A stretch of 64,000 nucleotides of DNA from an uncultured Chthonomonas sp. (lineage in GTDB: Bacteria; Armatimonadota; Chthonomonadetes; Chthonomonadales; Chthonomonadaceae): positions 1 through 64,000 of the forward strand of contig CAIONQ010000144.1 in assembly GCA_903859705.1 (NCBI GenBank), read 5' to 3'. The notes below the pieces were generated by a model that was not told the origin of the DNA, did no database searches, and was given only the letters and a program-made list of their open reading frames with translations. The translations under genes and the position numbers were made by a program. This document shows positions 26,206-35,204 of the stretch, piece after piece (position 1 is the stretch's first letter; the number at the start of each line of letters is the position of its first letter).

Positions 26206-27960
26206 GTGAAAAACACAGACAAAACTCAGACAGCCAGCAGGATGCAGAGCTTTACAAAGGTCTTTGCCATCGCAGCACTGGCAACCATGTATACGCCAAT
26301 CAGGGCAGCAGCACAGTCTCCCTTTGATACAGCAGGCACACTTGGCTCTATTGCAGGAGCCGGTGCGTTTACTGTAGCTCAGGACGATGCGCCAGAGCCC
26401 CCACGCGCCCAGCCTAAAAGCAAGCTAGACCCGGCTACCTACCTGGTAGCGGAGGTAGGCTACGCGGACTGGAACGTTTCTGGAAGCAGAAACAAGTTTC
26501 GCCAGTACGCTACCGTCCCGGGCGGGTTCTTCCTTAAGGAACTAACTTACGTTCCTAAAATGGAAGATCCCGGTCAGTACGTCTTTACCTCTCTTAAAGG
26601 TATTGGCGGTGTGGACTATCGGGGCGATCTGGGACTGGTATACAACTATGGCGGCACACGCATTTCGGGCTACTTCTCAAACAGCAGCTTCTTTGAAGAT
26701 ACCAATGCTCCGGTAGGCGCAAGCAGTCGGCATTCTGCCGGGTTTGACCTCCGCCAGAATGTTACAAAGAACTTCTCGTTGGCTTACCGCTTCAAGAGCG
26801 ATAGCCAGGTAAACCGATACGAATCGCCCAATGCCGGTGAAAACCAGCATACACAGTATCAGGACATCAGTGCTGCCGGCAAGGTTGGTCCTGGTTATCT
26901 CAAACTCTCCAGTGCAAACTTGAGGTTTGAGGACAATACGGGCACATGGGTAAATTCCGACGTACAGACATTCGCAGGTTCTTACCTGTGGAATGTGAAC
27001 GATGGAATCGATCTTCAGGCCGGCTACTCACGCGCTAACATCGGCCAAACAGGAATGAAGGGCAGCCATATCGAGTCCTTTGCCCTGAACGGTGATGTAG
27101 CTATCGGCTCCGGTACAGACGTAAACCTTGCGATGCAGAACCGCCGCCTTTCAATGCCGAACACGCTGAACGATTATGTTAAGCATCAGGGCATTGAATC
27201 GATAAGCCTTTCCCAGCGATACAAATCCTGGCGAGGTTCCATCTCCCTGCGCCTGCAGGATGATGAGCGGCTGAACTACAGCCAGACTTACGTAGACGTG
27301 CCGAAGTGGAGTACCGTAGAAGGCCGCCTATCTGGCCGCGTACCCGGCGGACTGCGACTTACCGTTCGCGGATATACCCAGGCACTGATTGAGCAGCCCG
27401 GGTTCAACACAAACGATCCATCCAATCTTTATTGGACCGCGCGTGACTTCGCCGAGGGGCGCCTGGAAGGCGGGCATGACGATCTGAGCTACTACGCGGT
27501 TTACACCTACCGCTCCGATCGCAATGCAGCGCGCGCAGCAGAGGTAACAACCGGGCAGTACACGCTCGGAGCTACCTATCAGGTATCCCCCACCCTCAAC
27601 ATGTTCGCAGAGTACCATCATGAACTCTGGTCTGGTAAGGCCGCCATCACGGGTTACCCGTCTATCGGCAACTACCTCCCAGATGTAACCACCGGTATTT
27701 TGCAGCTTACGTACAATCCGAACAAACGTGCCTATCTCTCGTTAACCTATACGGGATTTGGTACTCGGAACGACAACCCGCTTATGCTCCCAGATGGGAA
27801 CACCCGCGGAACGTTTGTTACTATCAACGGTCGCTACAAGTTTAACCGTGGCTATGAGCTTGGTTTTATGGTGGCGCCGTGGACCTATCGTGACAATGTA
27901 GTAAACGCCATGAACTACAACGCTACTGTGTTTATGCTCACAGGAAGCACCCGGTTTTAG
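26206..27960 (+). CDS. MtrB/PioB-family outer-membrane beta-barrel (cytochrome sheath)
   Basis: Predicted 584-residue exported barrel. A signal peptide (FAIAALATMYTPIRAAAQ) and a short linker with QPKSKLDP lead into about 26 alternating, aromatic-rich strands (YLVAEVGYADWNVSG, GDLGLVYNYGG, NFSLAYRFKSD, SSANLRFEDN, ISLRLQDDERLNYSQ) and a final ATVFMLTGSTRF with the terminal Phe of outer-membrane proteins. Size and strand pattern fit MtrB/PioB, which ensheathe a decaheme cytochrome. The N-terminal CxxC of some MtrB proteins is absent. The GTG at 26206 has GAGGTTAT upstream, and the first bases repeat the leader of the decaheme gene. Confidence 0.88.
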   Translation: MKNTDKTQTASRMQSFTKVFAIAALATMYTPIRAAAQSPFDTAGTLGSIAGAGAFTVAQDDAPEPPRAQPKSKLDPATYLVAEVGYADWNVSGSRNKFRQYATVPGGFFLKELTYVPKMEDPGQYVFTSLKGIGGVDYRGDLGLVYNYGGTRISGYFSNSSFFEDTNAPVGASSRHSAGFDLRQNVTKNFSLAYRFKSDSQVNRYESPNAGENQHTQYQDISAAGKVGPGYLKLSSANLRFEDNTGTWVNSDVQTFAGSYLWNVNDGIDLQAGYSRANIGQTGMKGSHIESFALNGDVAIGSGTDVNLAMQNRRLSMPNTLNDYVKHQGIESISLSQRYKSWRGSISLRLQDDERLNYSQTYVDVPKWSTVEGRLSGRVPGGLRLTVRGYTQALIEQPGFNTNDPSNLYWTARDFAEGRLEGGHDDLSYYAVYTYRSDRNAARAAEVTTGQYTLGATYQVSPTLNMFAEYHHELWSGKAAITGYPSIGNYLPDVTTGILQLTYNPNKRAYLSLTYTGFGTRNDNPLMLPDGNTRGTFVTINGRYKFNRGYELGFMVAPWTYRDNVVNAMNYNATVFMLTGSTRF

Positions 27961-28014
27961 GTAACGGTTGGAAACCCTTCGACTAACCTATAACTAATTG
28001 AAAGGCGAAAGCAA

Positions 28015-29484
28015 ATGCTAAAGAAAAGCGGTTTGATGCTCACGTGCGCCGGCGCCCTCGTTTTCGTGGGTGTGCTCGTCGCCGCGGGCTGCGGAGGCGG
28101 CGGTCCGAATACCCCGCCCGTCTCAGCCCTGTCCACAGCGGCTCAGTTTGCAGCGCTCCTTCCTTCTCCCCAGAAGGCAGCAACAAAAGTTGGAGCAACA
28201 GCCTGTAAACCGTGCCATGCCACGGACTGTACCTCCCAGGCGCTAACGCGCCACTCTCAGGTATCGGTCGATTGCGAATCCTGCCATGGTCCAGGAAGCG
28301 TGCATGCGGCCAAGCCGGCACTTACAAATATCCTGCGCGGCATAGACTCCACAAATCCGATTGTGTGTGCTCAGTGCCATTCAGACGTAGTCAACGACTT
28401 CAAAAAGTCGATGCATGCACAGGTTGTTACCAGCGCCATCAGCAGTTCCAGCGCAACCTGTATGCGATGCCACAGCGATCCGTTCCGGACGTTGAATGTA
28501 GAGTCTCCTCTGGCCCATGGCCAGACGCCGGCTCAGGTGGATGCAGCCATAGTAGCTATCCCTGCCGCCACATTGCAGACATACCCGCCTGCAACCCATG
28601 CATCCGTTGCATGTGCAGGCTGCCACGATCCGCACCAGAACACTGCCAACCTTACCTCTGATAAGGAACAGTTCTACCTGCGTGCAGCAACATCAAGCAC
28701 GGACCTGAGCAGCGACCCGCCAGCAGCTACACCGGCACAGTACACAACCATCAACCACATCTGCGGTTCCTGCCACAACAACCGTGGTGGAGATCCATCA
28801 GACCAGGGCCTCGGTACCGGTACTTCCCGCCCGGCAGTGCACGAAGGTCCTGAGTACAACTTCCTGAACGGCAACGGCGGCGCAGAGGGTATCACTACCA
28901 CCGGCGGCTCCATCTATGCCTCTGGAACCACTGCACCAGCCCAGCGCACCAGTGCGCACGTGGCCGTACCCGACCAGTGCGTTACCTGCCATATGCCGAA
29001 CTCCCGCCACACGTTCACGGTTAGCCTGGATACCAGTTGCGCACCGTGCCACACGGCTACGGATGCAGCGGCCCGCGAGAATACCATTCAAACGCAGATT
29101 CAGAACGGCATGGCCGCTCTCCGCGCCAGAATGGCAAATTGGGCAGCTACCGTCGGCGCTGGCGGATTTAAGGACAGCACGGGAATAGCATGGGAATACT
29201 CCGGTAACATCCCGGCTACCGTTGTGGTACCGAAAACTCCGACATGGCAGTCTCAGATTCCGATCGAGATCAAGCGCGCTCGCCACAACTACTATCTGCT
29301 TCTGCTGGACCGCAGCTACGGCGTACACAACTTTGTATATGCTCAGTACCTGCTTAACCAGTCTAACGTTGGCCTCGACAAGTACGTTTCTCGCTCTGTC
29401 TCCATTCCGTCCAGCCGGGCGGCGGTGAAGGCGCAGCTAGCTGCGGATTACGAGAAAGCCAAAATGAGCCACGCAACCGAATAA
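28015..29484 (+). CDS. Octaheme c-type cytochrome lipoprotein (MtrC/OmcA-like position)
   Basis: Predicted 489 residues with a clear lipobox (LVAAGC, Cys26) followed by a Gly run. Eight CxxCH motifs are present: CKPCH, CESCH, CAQCH, CMRCH, CAGCH, CGSCH, CVTCH, CAPCH. The C-terminal helix region (RARHNYYLLLLDRSYGVHN then FVYAQYLL) resembles the tail of several multiheme reductases and storage cytochromes. Placed directly after the decaheme cytochrome and barrel, it occupies the position of the surface-exposed terminal cytochrome of Mtr-type conduits. Its sequence is not obviously MtrC or OmcA; that role is inferred from lipoprotein signal, heme number and context. GAAAGGCG precedes the ATG. 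Terminator follows at 29524. Confidence 0.85.
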   Translation: MLKKSGLMLTCAGALVFVGVLVAAGCGGGGPNTPPVSALSTAAQFAALLPSPQKAATKVGATACKPCHATDCTSQALTRHSQVSVDCESCHGPGSVHAAKPALTNILRGIDSTNPIVCAQCHSDVVNDFKKSMHAQVVTSAISSSSATCMRCHSDPFRTLNVESPLAHGQTPAQVDAAIVAIPAATLQTYPPATHASVACAGCHDPHQNTANLTSDKEQFYLRAATSSTDLSSDPPAATPAQYTTINHICGSCHNNRGGDPSDQGLGTGTSRPAVHEGPEYNFLNGNGGAEGITTTGGSIYASGTTAPAQRTSAHVAVPDQCVTCHMPNSRHTFTVSLDTSCAPCHTATDAAARENTIQTQIQNGMAALRARMANWAATVGAGGFKDSTGIAWEYSGNIPATVVVPKTPTWQSQIPIEIKRARHNYYLLLLDRSYGVHNFVYAQYLLNQSNVGLDKYVSRSVSIPSSRAAVKAQLAADYEKAKMSHATE

Positions 29485-29523
29485 CCATCGGTTGAAGTTG
29501 AGTTCAGAGAGCTGAACATTGTG

Positions 29524-29559
29524 GGCTCCTGAAGCATTTGCTTCAGGAGCCTATTTTTG
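29524..29559 (+). terminator. Rho-independent terminator of the cytochrome cluster
   Basis: Perfect 13-bp stem (GGCTCCTGAAGCA / TGCTTCAGGAGCC) with a 2-base loop, followed by TATTTTTG. Confidence 0.92.
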
Positions 29560-29728
29560 TAAGTGTACGATCAGGCTTCGCATGTACGGCAATAATGCGC
29601 CAGTGCCAAAAATTGTAATGCAAAAGTATGGCCCACATAGATCCAGAAGCTGGTTTGCTGCATCCTGAGTACAGTGAAACGGTATAATCTACTGGGTCTC
29701 AAATCCACCTATTGGAGAATCGTAACAA

Positions 29729-30811
29729 ATGGCAGACAAACTCCGCATTGGCATTGTTGGCTGCGGCGGCATCGCTAATGGTAAACATATGCCCAGCCTT
29801 TCACGGCTGGACACGGTTGAGCTCGTGGCATTCTGCGATATTGTAGAAGATAAAGCAGAAAAGGCTCGCGCCGAATATGGCGTAGAAGGTGCCAGCGTTT
29901 ATACTGATTATGAGAAGCTACTGGCAGACACATCTATTGATGTAGTGCATGTTTGCACTCCAAACGATTCTCATGCAGCTGTAGCCATCGCCTCCCTTGA
30001 AGCCGGCAAACATGTAATGAGCGAGAAGCCCATGGCCAAGCGCGCAACAGATGCCCGCAGAATGGCCGAAACTGCAGCTAAGACTGGCAAGAAGCTGACA
30101 GTTGGTTACCAGAGCCGACACAGACCAGACAGCCAGTATCTGAAGCAGGCTGTAGTGCGGGGCGATCTGGGCGAAATTTACTACGCCAAGGCACATGCTA
30201 TTCGCCGCAGAGCAGTACCAACCTGGGGTGTCTTCCTGGATGAAGAAAAACAGGGCGGCGGTCCGCTAATAGATATTGGCACCCATGCTCTGGATTTAAC
30301 ACTGTGGCTGATGGACAACTACGAGCCGAAGCTGGTTGTAGGAACGACCTACCACAAGCTTTCTCAGCGCGAGAATGCCGCCAATGCCTGGGGGCCATGG
30401 GATCCCAAGAAGTTTACCGTTGAGGATTCTGCCTTCGGCTTCATTACCATGAAGAACGGCGCAACCATCACGCTGGAAGCAAGCTGGGCGTTAAATACTC
30501 TGCAGGTGGACGAGGCAAAAACCACACTCTGCGGCACCGAAGGCGGCGCAGACATGTTTGGTGGCCTGCGATTTAATGGCGAGAACTTCAGCAGACTATA
30601 TGACTCAAAGATCGACCTCAACGCCGGTGGAGCTGCCTTCTATGAGGGCAAAACCGAGAGCGATTCCGACCGGGAAGCTCGCCTGTGGATTGAGGCCATT
30701 ATCAATGATACCGATCCTGTGGTACTTCCACGGCAAGCGCTGGTTGTGTCTGAAATTCTTGAGGCAATCTACACTTCTGCTGAAACTGGTAAGGCTGTAT
30801 CGTTCGAGTAG
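29729..30811 (+). CDS. Gfo/Idh/MocA family oxidoreductase
   Basis: Predicted 360-residue NAD(P)-dependent dehydrogenase. The Rossmann fingerprint is KLRIGIVGCGGIANGKHMP and the family motif is MSEKPMAKRATDA (EKP). The C-terminal alpha/beta domain includes GGGPLIDIGTHALDLTLWLM with the active-site GxHxxD-like Asp/His. Members oxidise sugars, inositols or related polyols. It is a monocistronic gene between two terminators; substrate unknown. A second, more distant member lies at 47190-48197. Confidence 0.9.
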   Translation: MADKLRIGIVGCGGIANGKHMPSLSRLDTVELVAFCDIVEDKAEKARAEYGVEGASVYTDYEKLLADTSIDVVHVCTPNDSHAAVAIASLEAGKHVMSEKPMAKRATDARRMAETAAKTGKKLTVGYQSRHRPDSQYLKQAVVRGDLGEIYYAKAHAIRRRAVPTWGVFLDEEKQGGGPLIDIGTHALDLTLWLMDNYEPKLVVGTTYHKLSQRENAANAWGPWDPKKFTVEDSAFGFITMKNGATITLEASWALNTLQVDEAKTTLCGTEGGADMFGGLRFNGENFSRLYDSKIDLNAGGAAFYEGKTESDSDREARLWIEAIINDTDPVVLPRQALVVSEILEAIYTSAETGKAVSFE

Positions 30812-30844
30812 CCAGTTACACGTTTACAACTGAGTAAACCCTAT

Positions 30845-30873
30845 GGGCCCTTCTGCATATTTGCAAAGGGCCC
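30845..30873 (+). terminator. Hairpin after the oxidoreductase gene
   Basis: GGGCCCTTCTGCA pairs with TGCAAAGGGCCC (one bulged C). Only a weak T-rich tail follows, so termination may be partial. Confidence 0.6.
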
Positions 30874-30879
30874 TAAAAT

Positions 30880-30921
30880 CTGTTATTAATTGGATAACAG
30901 GATCTATTTATCCTGTATACT
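30880..30921 (+). promoter_or_regulatory. Promoter of the Fe-S repair gene with two adjoining dyads
   Basis: Two perfect 7-bp inverted repeats abut: CTGTTAT-N7-ATAACAG (30880-30900) and ACAGGAT-N6-ATCCTGT (30897-30916), sharing ACAG. A TATACT at 30916-30921 is the likely -10. Dyads lying over the -35/spacer region suggest control by a dimeric regulator; the regulator is not identified, and the sites do not match FNR or Rex consensus. Confidence 0.5.
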
Positions 30922-30956
30922 ATATTTGTACATATTTATGAAGGAGAGTTACAGTT

Positions 30957-31727
30957 ATGAACACTTCGATTTTGCTGGATGCGCCAGTTGGCGCTCTTGT
31001 TGCGGAACGCCCTTCCCGCTCTTTGATATTCGAAGCTGCTGGAATTGATTACTGCTGTGCAGGCTCATCCACGCTAAGGGCAGCGTGCGCTGTGAAGGGG
31101 CTTGACGCAGAGGTGATGGCCGCAAAGATTATTGATTTTGATAGCGTAACTTCCGAGCCCGAAGTAAGCTGGGTAACTGAGCCGCTAACGGCAATCTGCA
31201 ACCATATAGAGGCAACTCATCATGCGTTTCTGAAAGCTTCGCTGCCGCGGCTTCTTGGCCTTACCGAGAAGGTAAAACGGGCACATGGCACCGATGATCC
31301 TCGGCTTGTGACTCTGAATGCACTGTTTCAAAGATTTCACGATGAACTGACTGAGCACATGAACAAGGAAGAGTATGTACTCTTTCCTATGTGCCGTGCG
31401 CTGGATATGCAAGCAGTGCCATTGGTAGGCTCCGACAATGGCAACAGCCTGCCTTCAGGCAGCCCCGGCCCCGTGGATTTGCAGTGTTGCAGCATTCGCA
31501 CTCCCATCCGGGTGATGATGGAAGAGCATGATGATGCTGGAGCGGCTCTCGCCGAGATGCGGGCTCTAACAGATGGGTTCCGAGTTCCACTGCACGCGTG
31601 CCCCACCTACCGGGCAATGCTGCACGGTCTTTCTGAACTTGAACAGGATATGCATACTCATGTCCACCTTGAGAACAGTGTGTTATTCCCAAGAGCGTCA
31701 GAGAAGGCAGACACTACTGGCAGCTGA
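30957..31727 (+). CDS. ric: Iron-sulfur cluster repair di-iron protein (Ric/YtfE/ScdA)
   Basis: Predicted 256 residues. The N-terminal ScdA_N domain has the family's GIDYCCAGSSTLRAAC (usually YCCGG), and the C-terminal hemerythrin-like domain has ICNHIEATHHAFLKASLPRL, DELTEHMNKEEYVLFP, RVMMEEHDDAGAAL and DMHTHVHLENSVLFP, giving the His/Glu ligands for two irons. These proteins repair Fe-S clusters damaged by nitric oxide or oxidants in the cytoplasm. AAGGAG precedes the ATG. Monocistronic, with a dyad-rich promoter that suggests stress-inducible expression. Its neighbourhood with cytochrome genes fits anaerobic or NO-exposed metabolism. Confidence 0.92.
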   Translation: MNTSILLDAPVGALVAERPSRSLIFEAAGIDYCCAGSSTLRAACAVKGLDAEVMAAKIIDFDSVTSEPEVSWVTEPLTAICNHIEATHHAFLKASLPRLLGLTEKVKRAHGTDDPRLVTLNALFQRFHDELTEHMNKEEYVLFPMCRALDMQAVPLVGSDNGNSLPSGSPGPVDLQCCSIRTPIRVMMEEHDDAGAALAEMRALTDGFRVPLHACPTYRAMLHGLSELEQDMHTHVHLENSVLFPRASEKADTTGS

Positions 31728-31761
31728 TCCCACATAAGAAAAACCATCAGAAGTGCGTTCA

Positions 31762-32709
31762 TTATTCCGTTGAAAATGGTGAATCCGGTTTAGAGCCAAC
31801 CGCCAGCACGGATTCAAAAAATGGTGGCTCTGCCGCACGGTCTACTGTGGAAGCCTCGCGCATTGCAAACCCTGCGATGCGCAGCATTTCCATCAGTTCT
31901 GCAAGCGAGAAACCGGGCCACAGATCGGCGTAAAGATCCCGCACCTCATCGATATCATGTTTTAACAGATCAAGAATTATTAGCCTGCCTCCAGGCTTCA
32001 ACACCCGGTACGATTCGCGTAGTGCTGTTTGTGGGTGAATGGCGTGGTGCAGTGCCTGATGGATGAGCACGAGATCGACACTGGACTCAGCAATCGGTAA
32101 ATCTTCCATGTCCCCCTGACGATATTCAAGGTTCTCGATGCCATTACGGCGGGCGAGCCCCACGCCATACTCAACCATTTTGGGTGAAGCATCTACTGCA
32201 ATCACTTTTTTAGCTCGCTGTGCAAGCATTAATGAGAGCGTGCCCTCCCCTGCTCCTAAATCTGCTATTACCAATGGCGGCAAAAGCTTTAGTAGCGCCT
32301 CTGAAAGTGCCTTCCAACTACGCCCGGGCACATAGCTGCGCCCAAACTTGCCAGCCAGCTCATCAAAGTAGCCGCGAAGGTGGTCTTTACGGCGGCTCAA
32401 AATCAGGTTGAGCGCCAGATCATCCTGAACGGACTCTGGCATCTCAGCTGCAGTACGCTCAATAGCATCAGCAACAATTGATTCCTCTTTTGCAGCGGGT
32501 GTAAGGTGATAAAGGCTGCGTTGCCCCTGCTTGCGCACCTCCACAAAGCCTGCACTCCGCAGCTGCGATAGCTGCATCGAGATCCGGCTCTGGCCCATTC
32601 CCAGAATCTCTTGCAGATCTGCAACACTTAGTTCTTCACGCGCAAGCAAACGCAGCAGTCGCAGCCTACCTGCATCGCTTAGAATTCTCAGAGACGTTAA
32701 TAGATCCAT
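31762..32709 (-). CDS. ArsR-family regulator fused to SAM methyltransferase domain (SahR-like)
   Basis: Predicted 315 residues. The N-terminal winged helix (residues 1-85) has LRLLRLLAREELSVADLQEI and RISMQLSQLRSAGFVEVRKQ. Residues about 140-300 form a class I methyltransferase fold: IADLGAGEGTLSLMLAQ (motif I), KVIAVDASPKM (motif II), DLVLIHQALHHAIHPQTALR, LKPGGRLIILDLL. The same fusion, known as SahR, controls the S-adenosylmethionine/S-adenosylhomocysteine cycle in Proteobacteria, where SAH binding to the methyltransferase-like domain changes DNA binding. Here it is divergent from ahcY, the gene that hydrolyses SAH, which supports the same role. No catalytic function need be assumed. Confidence 0.85.
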   Translation of the reverse strand: MDLLTSLRILSDAGRLRLLRLLAREELSVADLQEILGMGQSRISMQLSQLRSAGFVEVRKQGQRSLYHLTPAAKEESIVADAIERTAAEMPESVQDDLALNLILSRRKDHLRGYFDELAGKFGRSYVPGRSWKALSEALLKLLPPLVIADLGAGEGTLSLMLAQRAKKVIAVDASPKMVEYGVGLARRNGIENLEYRQGDMEDLPIAESSVDLVLIHQALHHAIHPQTALRESYRVLKPGGRLIILDLLKHDIDEVRDLYADLWPGFSLAELMEMLRIAGFAMREASTVDRAAEPPFFESVLAVGSKPDSPFSTE

Positions 32710-32732
32710 AGCCCTATTATGGCATCCTTGAG

Positions 32733-32776
32733 ATGATATATCAACCTATCATGATTTGTTGATGATATGGTACAAT
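32733..32776 (+). promoter_or_regulatory. Shared regulator/ahcY promoter with overlapping dyads
   Basis: The 87-bp divergent gap holds ATCAAC (32740-32745) and GTTGAT (32758-32763) as inverted repeats around a central ATCATGAT palindrome, plus ATGATA...TATCAT. TACAAT (32771-32776) is the probable ahcY -10, so a bound regulator would cover the promoter. ArsR-type SAH regulators bind AT-rich dyads of this general kind; the precise operator is inferred. Confidence 0.5.
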
Positions 32777-32796
32777 AAGTTTGGAGGTACACCTAC

Positions 32797-34224
32797 ATGA
32801 CTGCAGTTGCTAATGAAACCCTGCCCTACAAAGTCGCTGATATGGCTCTGGCGAGCTGGGGCCGCAAAGAGATAACCATTGCCGAGCAGGAGATGCCCGG
32901 CTTGATGTCGATCCGAAAGAAATATGCAGCCACCCGCCCCCTGGATGGCGTGCGTATTACTGGATCGCTACATATGACTATTCAGACCGCAGTTCTGATT
33001 GAAACTCTGGTAGACCTTGGCGCAATTGTGCGCTGGGCAAGCTGCAACATCTTCTCCACCCAGGATCATGCCGCGGCGGCCATTGCTGCCACTGGCGTGC
33101 CGGTATTTGCCTGGAAGGGCGAAACTCTGGAAGAGTACTGGTGGTGTACAGATCAGGCGCTCTCCTTCCCGGGCGGCAAGGGCCCGCAGCTGATCGTAGA
33201 CGACGGCGGCGATGCCACCCTGCTGATCCACAAGGGCTACGAGCTTGAGAACGGTAACGAGACCTGGGTGAATAGCCCATCTGGAAGCCACGAAGAATCG
33301 GTTATTAAAGCGCTGCTTAAGAGCGTTTATGCCGAAACTCCAAAACGGTGGAACGGTGTTGTTGCAGATTGGCGTGGAGTTTCAGAAGAAACAACCACCG
33401 GTGTGCACCGTTTATACAAAATGCAGGAGAACGGTGAGCTGCTGGTACCTGCCATCAATGTTAACGATTCCGTTACCAAATCTAAATTTGATAACCTTTA
33501 TGGCTGCCGCGAATCGCTTGCCGATGGAATTAAGCGAGCCACCGATGTGATGCTCGCTGGTAAAGTAGCTGTTGTTTGCGGTTATGGCGATGTTGGCAAG
33601 GGCTCTGCCCAGAGCCTGCGTGGCCTCGGCGCCCGCGTAATCGTTACCGAGATCGACCCCATCAATGCCCTGCAGGCAGCGATGGAAGGCTACGAAGTAA
33701 CCACTGTTGAGGATACCCTTGGCACTGGTGACATCTACGTAACCTGCACCGGCAACGTGGATATCCTTACTTACGAGCACCTCTCCGCAATGAAGGATCA
33801 GGCCATTGTGTGTAACATTGGCCACTTCGACAACGAGATACAGGTTGATCGGCTGAACACCGCAGAAGGCGTGGTAAAGCTGAACATTAAGCCACAGGTA
33901 GATCAGTACACCTTCCCCAATGGCAGCAGTATATTCCTGCTTGCCGAAGGCCGCCTGGTAAACCTTGGTTGCGCAACTGGCCACCCGAGCTTCGTTATGT
34001 CTAACAGCTTCTCTAACCAGACTCTGGCGCAGATTGATCTCTGGGCCAACCGAGACAGGTATGAGGTGGGAGTTTATACGCTTCCGAAGCGACTGGACGA
34101 AGAAGTTGCACGCCTTCATCTGGAGAAGATCGGCGTAAAGCTTACCCGCCTCTCTGAAAAGCAGGCATCGTACATTGGCGTGGAGCAGGACGGACCTTAT
34201 AAGCCAGACACCTACAGATACTAA
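32797..34224 (+). CDS. ahcY: S-adenosylhomocysteinase
   Basis: Predicted 475-residue cytoplasmic NAD-dependent enzyme that splits S-adenosylhomocysteine into adenosine and homocysteine. Visible signatures: [20 protein letters not shown] near the N-terminus, the NAD-binding [31 protein letters not shown], and the conserved C-terminus KPDTYRY that reaches the neighbouring subunit. Length is normal for the family. GGAGG lies ten bases before the ATG. It is single-gene, divergent from the SahR-like regulator, and ends in a strong terminator. Confidence 0.97.
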   Translation: MTAVANETLPYKVADMALASWGRKEITIAEQEMPGLMSIRKKYAATRPLDGVRITGSLHMTIQTAVLIETLVDLGAIVRWASCNIFSTQDHAAAAIAATGVPVFAWKGETLEEYWWCTDQALSFPGGKGPQLIVDDGGDATLLIHKGYELENGNETWVNSPSGSHEESVIKALLKSVYAETPKRWNGVVADWRGVSEETTTGVHRLYKMQENGELLVPAINVNDSVTKSKFDNLYGCRESLADGIKRATDVMLAGKVAVVCGYGDVGKGSAQSLRGLGARVIVTEIDPINALQAAMEGYEVTTVEDTLGTGDIYVTCTGNVDILTYEHLSAMKDQAIVCNIGHFDNEIQVDRLNTAEGVVKLNIKPQVDQYTFPNGSSIFLLAEGRLVNLGCATGHPSFVMSNSFSNQTLAQIDLWANRDRYEVGVYTLPKRLDEEVARLHLEKIGVKLTRLSEKQASYIGVEQDGPYKPDTYRY

Positions 34225-34261
34225 TCTCAGTATGTAAGTGATCTATACTTACTGAATTGCG

Positions 34262-34290
34262 AAAATGGACACCATCCGGTGTCCATTTTT
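34262..34290 (+). terminator. Rho-independent terminator of ahcY
   Basis: Perfect 12-bp stem (AAAATGGACACC / GGTGTCCATTTT), 4-base loop, then TT. Confidence 0.92.
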
Positions 34291-34346
34291 GTGTTATCAC
34301 AGGGCACAATGTTTCCAACTTCTTGCTTCTTCCTGGAGGTAAACGT

Positions 34347-35101
34347 ATGGCGGAATTCGGTATTGATCAGGCAGTTGCTTGTTTTGCGGGCGGCTTTGCA
34401 GCGGTGCGCAACTTTCTACGGCCGTGCGAAGTGACATTGTTGGCTGACCAAATGTGGATGGTGCGAGACAGCATTGACCCCAACAGCAAGAAGAAGCAAG
34501 AGCCCAGAGTAACTGAGATATATCCACTTGGCCTTGCGGCAGATTATGTTCTTGCCACTGCTTTGAAAATCCACGAAAAAACTTATATCTGCGCAGTAGT
34601 GCCTGATGGTGACATACCTGCCAGTACGGTTAACGAGTACAAAGCCTGCGGCTGCCGTTACCTGCGGAGTGAAGGGCTGTACTGCGTTGAAGCGAAATCA
34701 GCGCTTCTTAATTACCTATTCGGCGGGTTACCACCACTGTAGATGCCGACAAGATAAATTCAGGTGCAGGCGCACGACAGATCTTTGCGGGGCACCTCAC
34801 TATCGCGGACAGCGTATGTCGCCTGTATGCTGCTTTTGACGGCGAATCACCCGTTGGTTGGGTGCGCAGCATTAGAACTGGGCCAGAAACTGCTTACGTA
34901 TCCAACCTGTATGTACTGGAACCCTACCGGAGGCGCGGTATCGGCCGAGCCCTGATGAGCGCAATGCTTAACGAAGACATTAAGTATGGAATTCAGTATA
35001 GCTCGCTGGCCGCCAGCACGGCAGGCTCGATGTTATATCCACATCTGGGATACCAGCGAATAGGTACCTTACTGCTTTTTGCGCCACCAAAGCCAAAGTG
35101 A
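34347..35101 (+). pseudogene. Frameshifted GNAT acetyltransferase
   Basis: Two adjoining frames make up one protein of a known layout. From the ATG at 34347 (GGAGG upstream) the frame gives MAEFGIDQAVACFAGGFAAV ... GCRYLRSEGLYCVEAK and stops at 34740-34742. The other frame, open from 34712, continues GARQIFAGHLTIAD ... FDGESPVGWVRS, the GNAT motif YVLEPYRRRGIGRALM, and LYPHLGYQRIGTLLLF to 35101. In the intact family these parts form one ~240-250 residue polypeptide. The second frame has no proper start codon before GTG 34862, which already lies inside the GNAT fold. A one-base indel or sequencing error near 34715-34740 explains it; no slippery sequence for programmed frameshifting is apparent. 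Confidence 0.72.
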
Positions 35102-35135
35102 CGCTGGATCCCAGCAATTGTACTTATAAACAAAA

Positions 35136-35174
35136 ACTGGCCGTAGTACCACCGATTATGGTGCTACGGCCAGT
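35136..35174 (-). terminator. Rho-independent terminator of the diheme cytochrome gene
   Basis: A 16-bp stem (35136-35151 with 35159-35174, one wobble). On the minus strand it is followed by TTTTTGTTT. Confidence 0.88.
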
Positions 35175-35204
35175 AGTTAGCGGCGCACTGTAAGCCGCGA
35201 GATG

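Noticed and set aside
34712-34742. Programmed ribosomal frameshift site in the broken acetyltransferase
   Set aside because: No slippery heptamer or downstream stimulatory structure is apparent; a mutation or sequence error is simpler.
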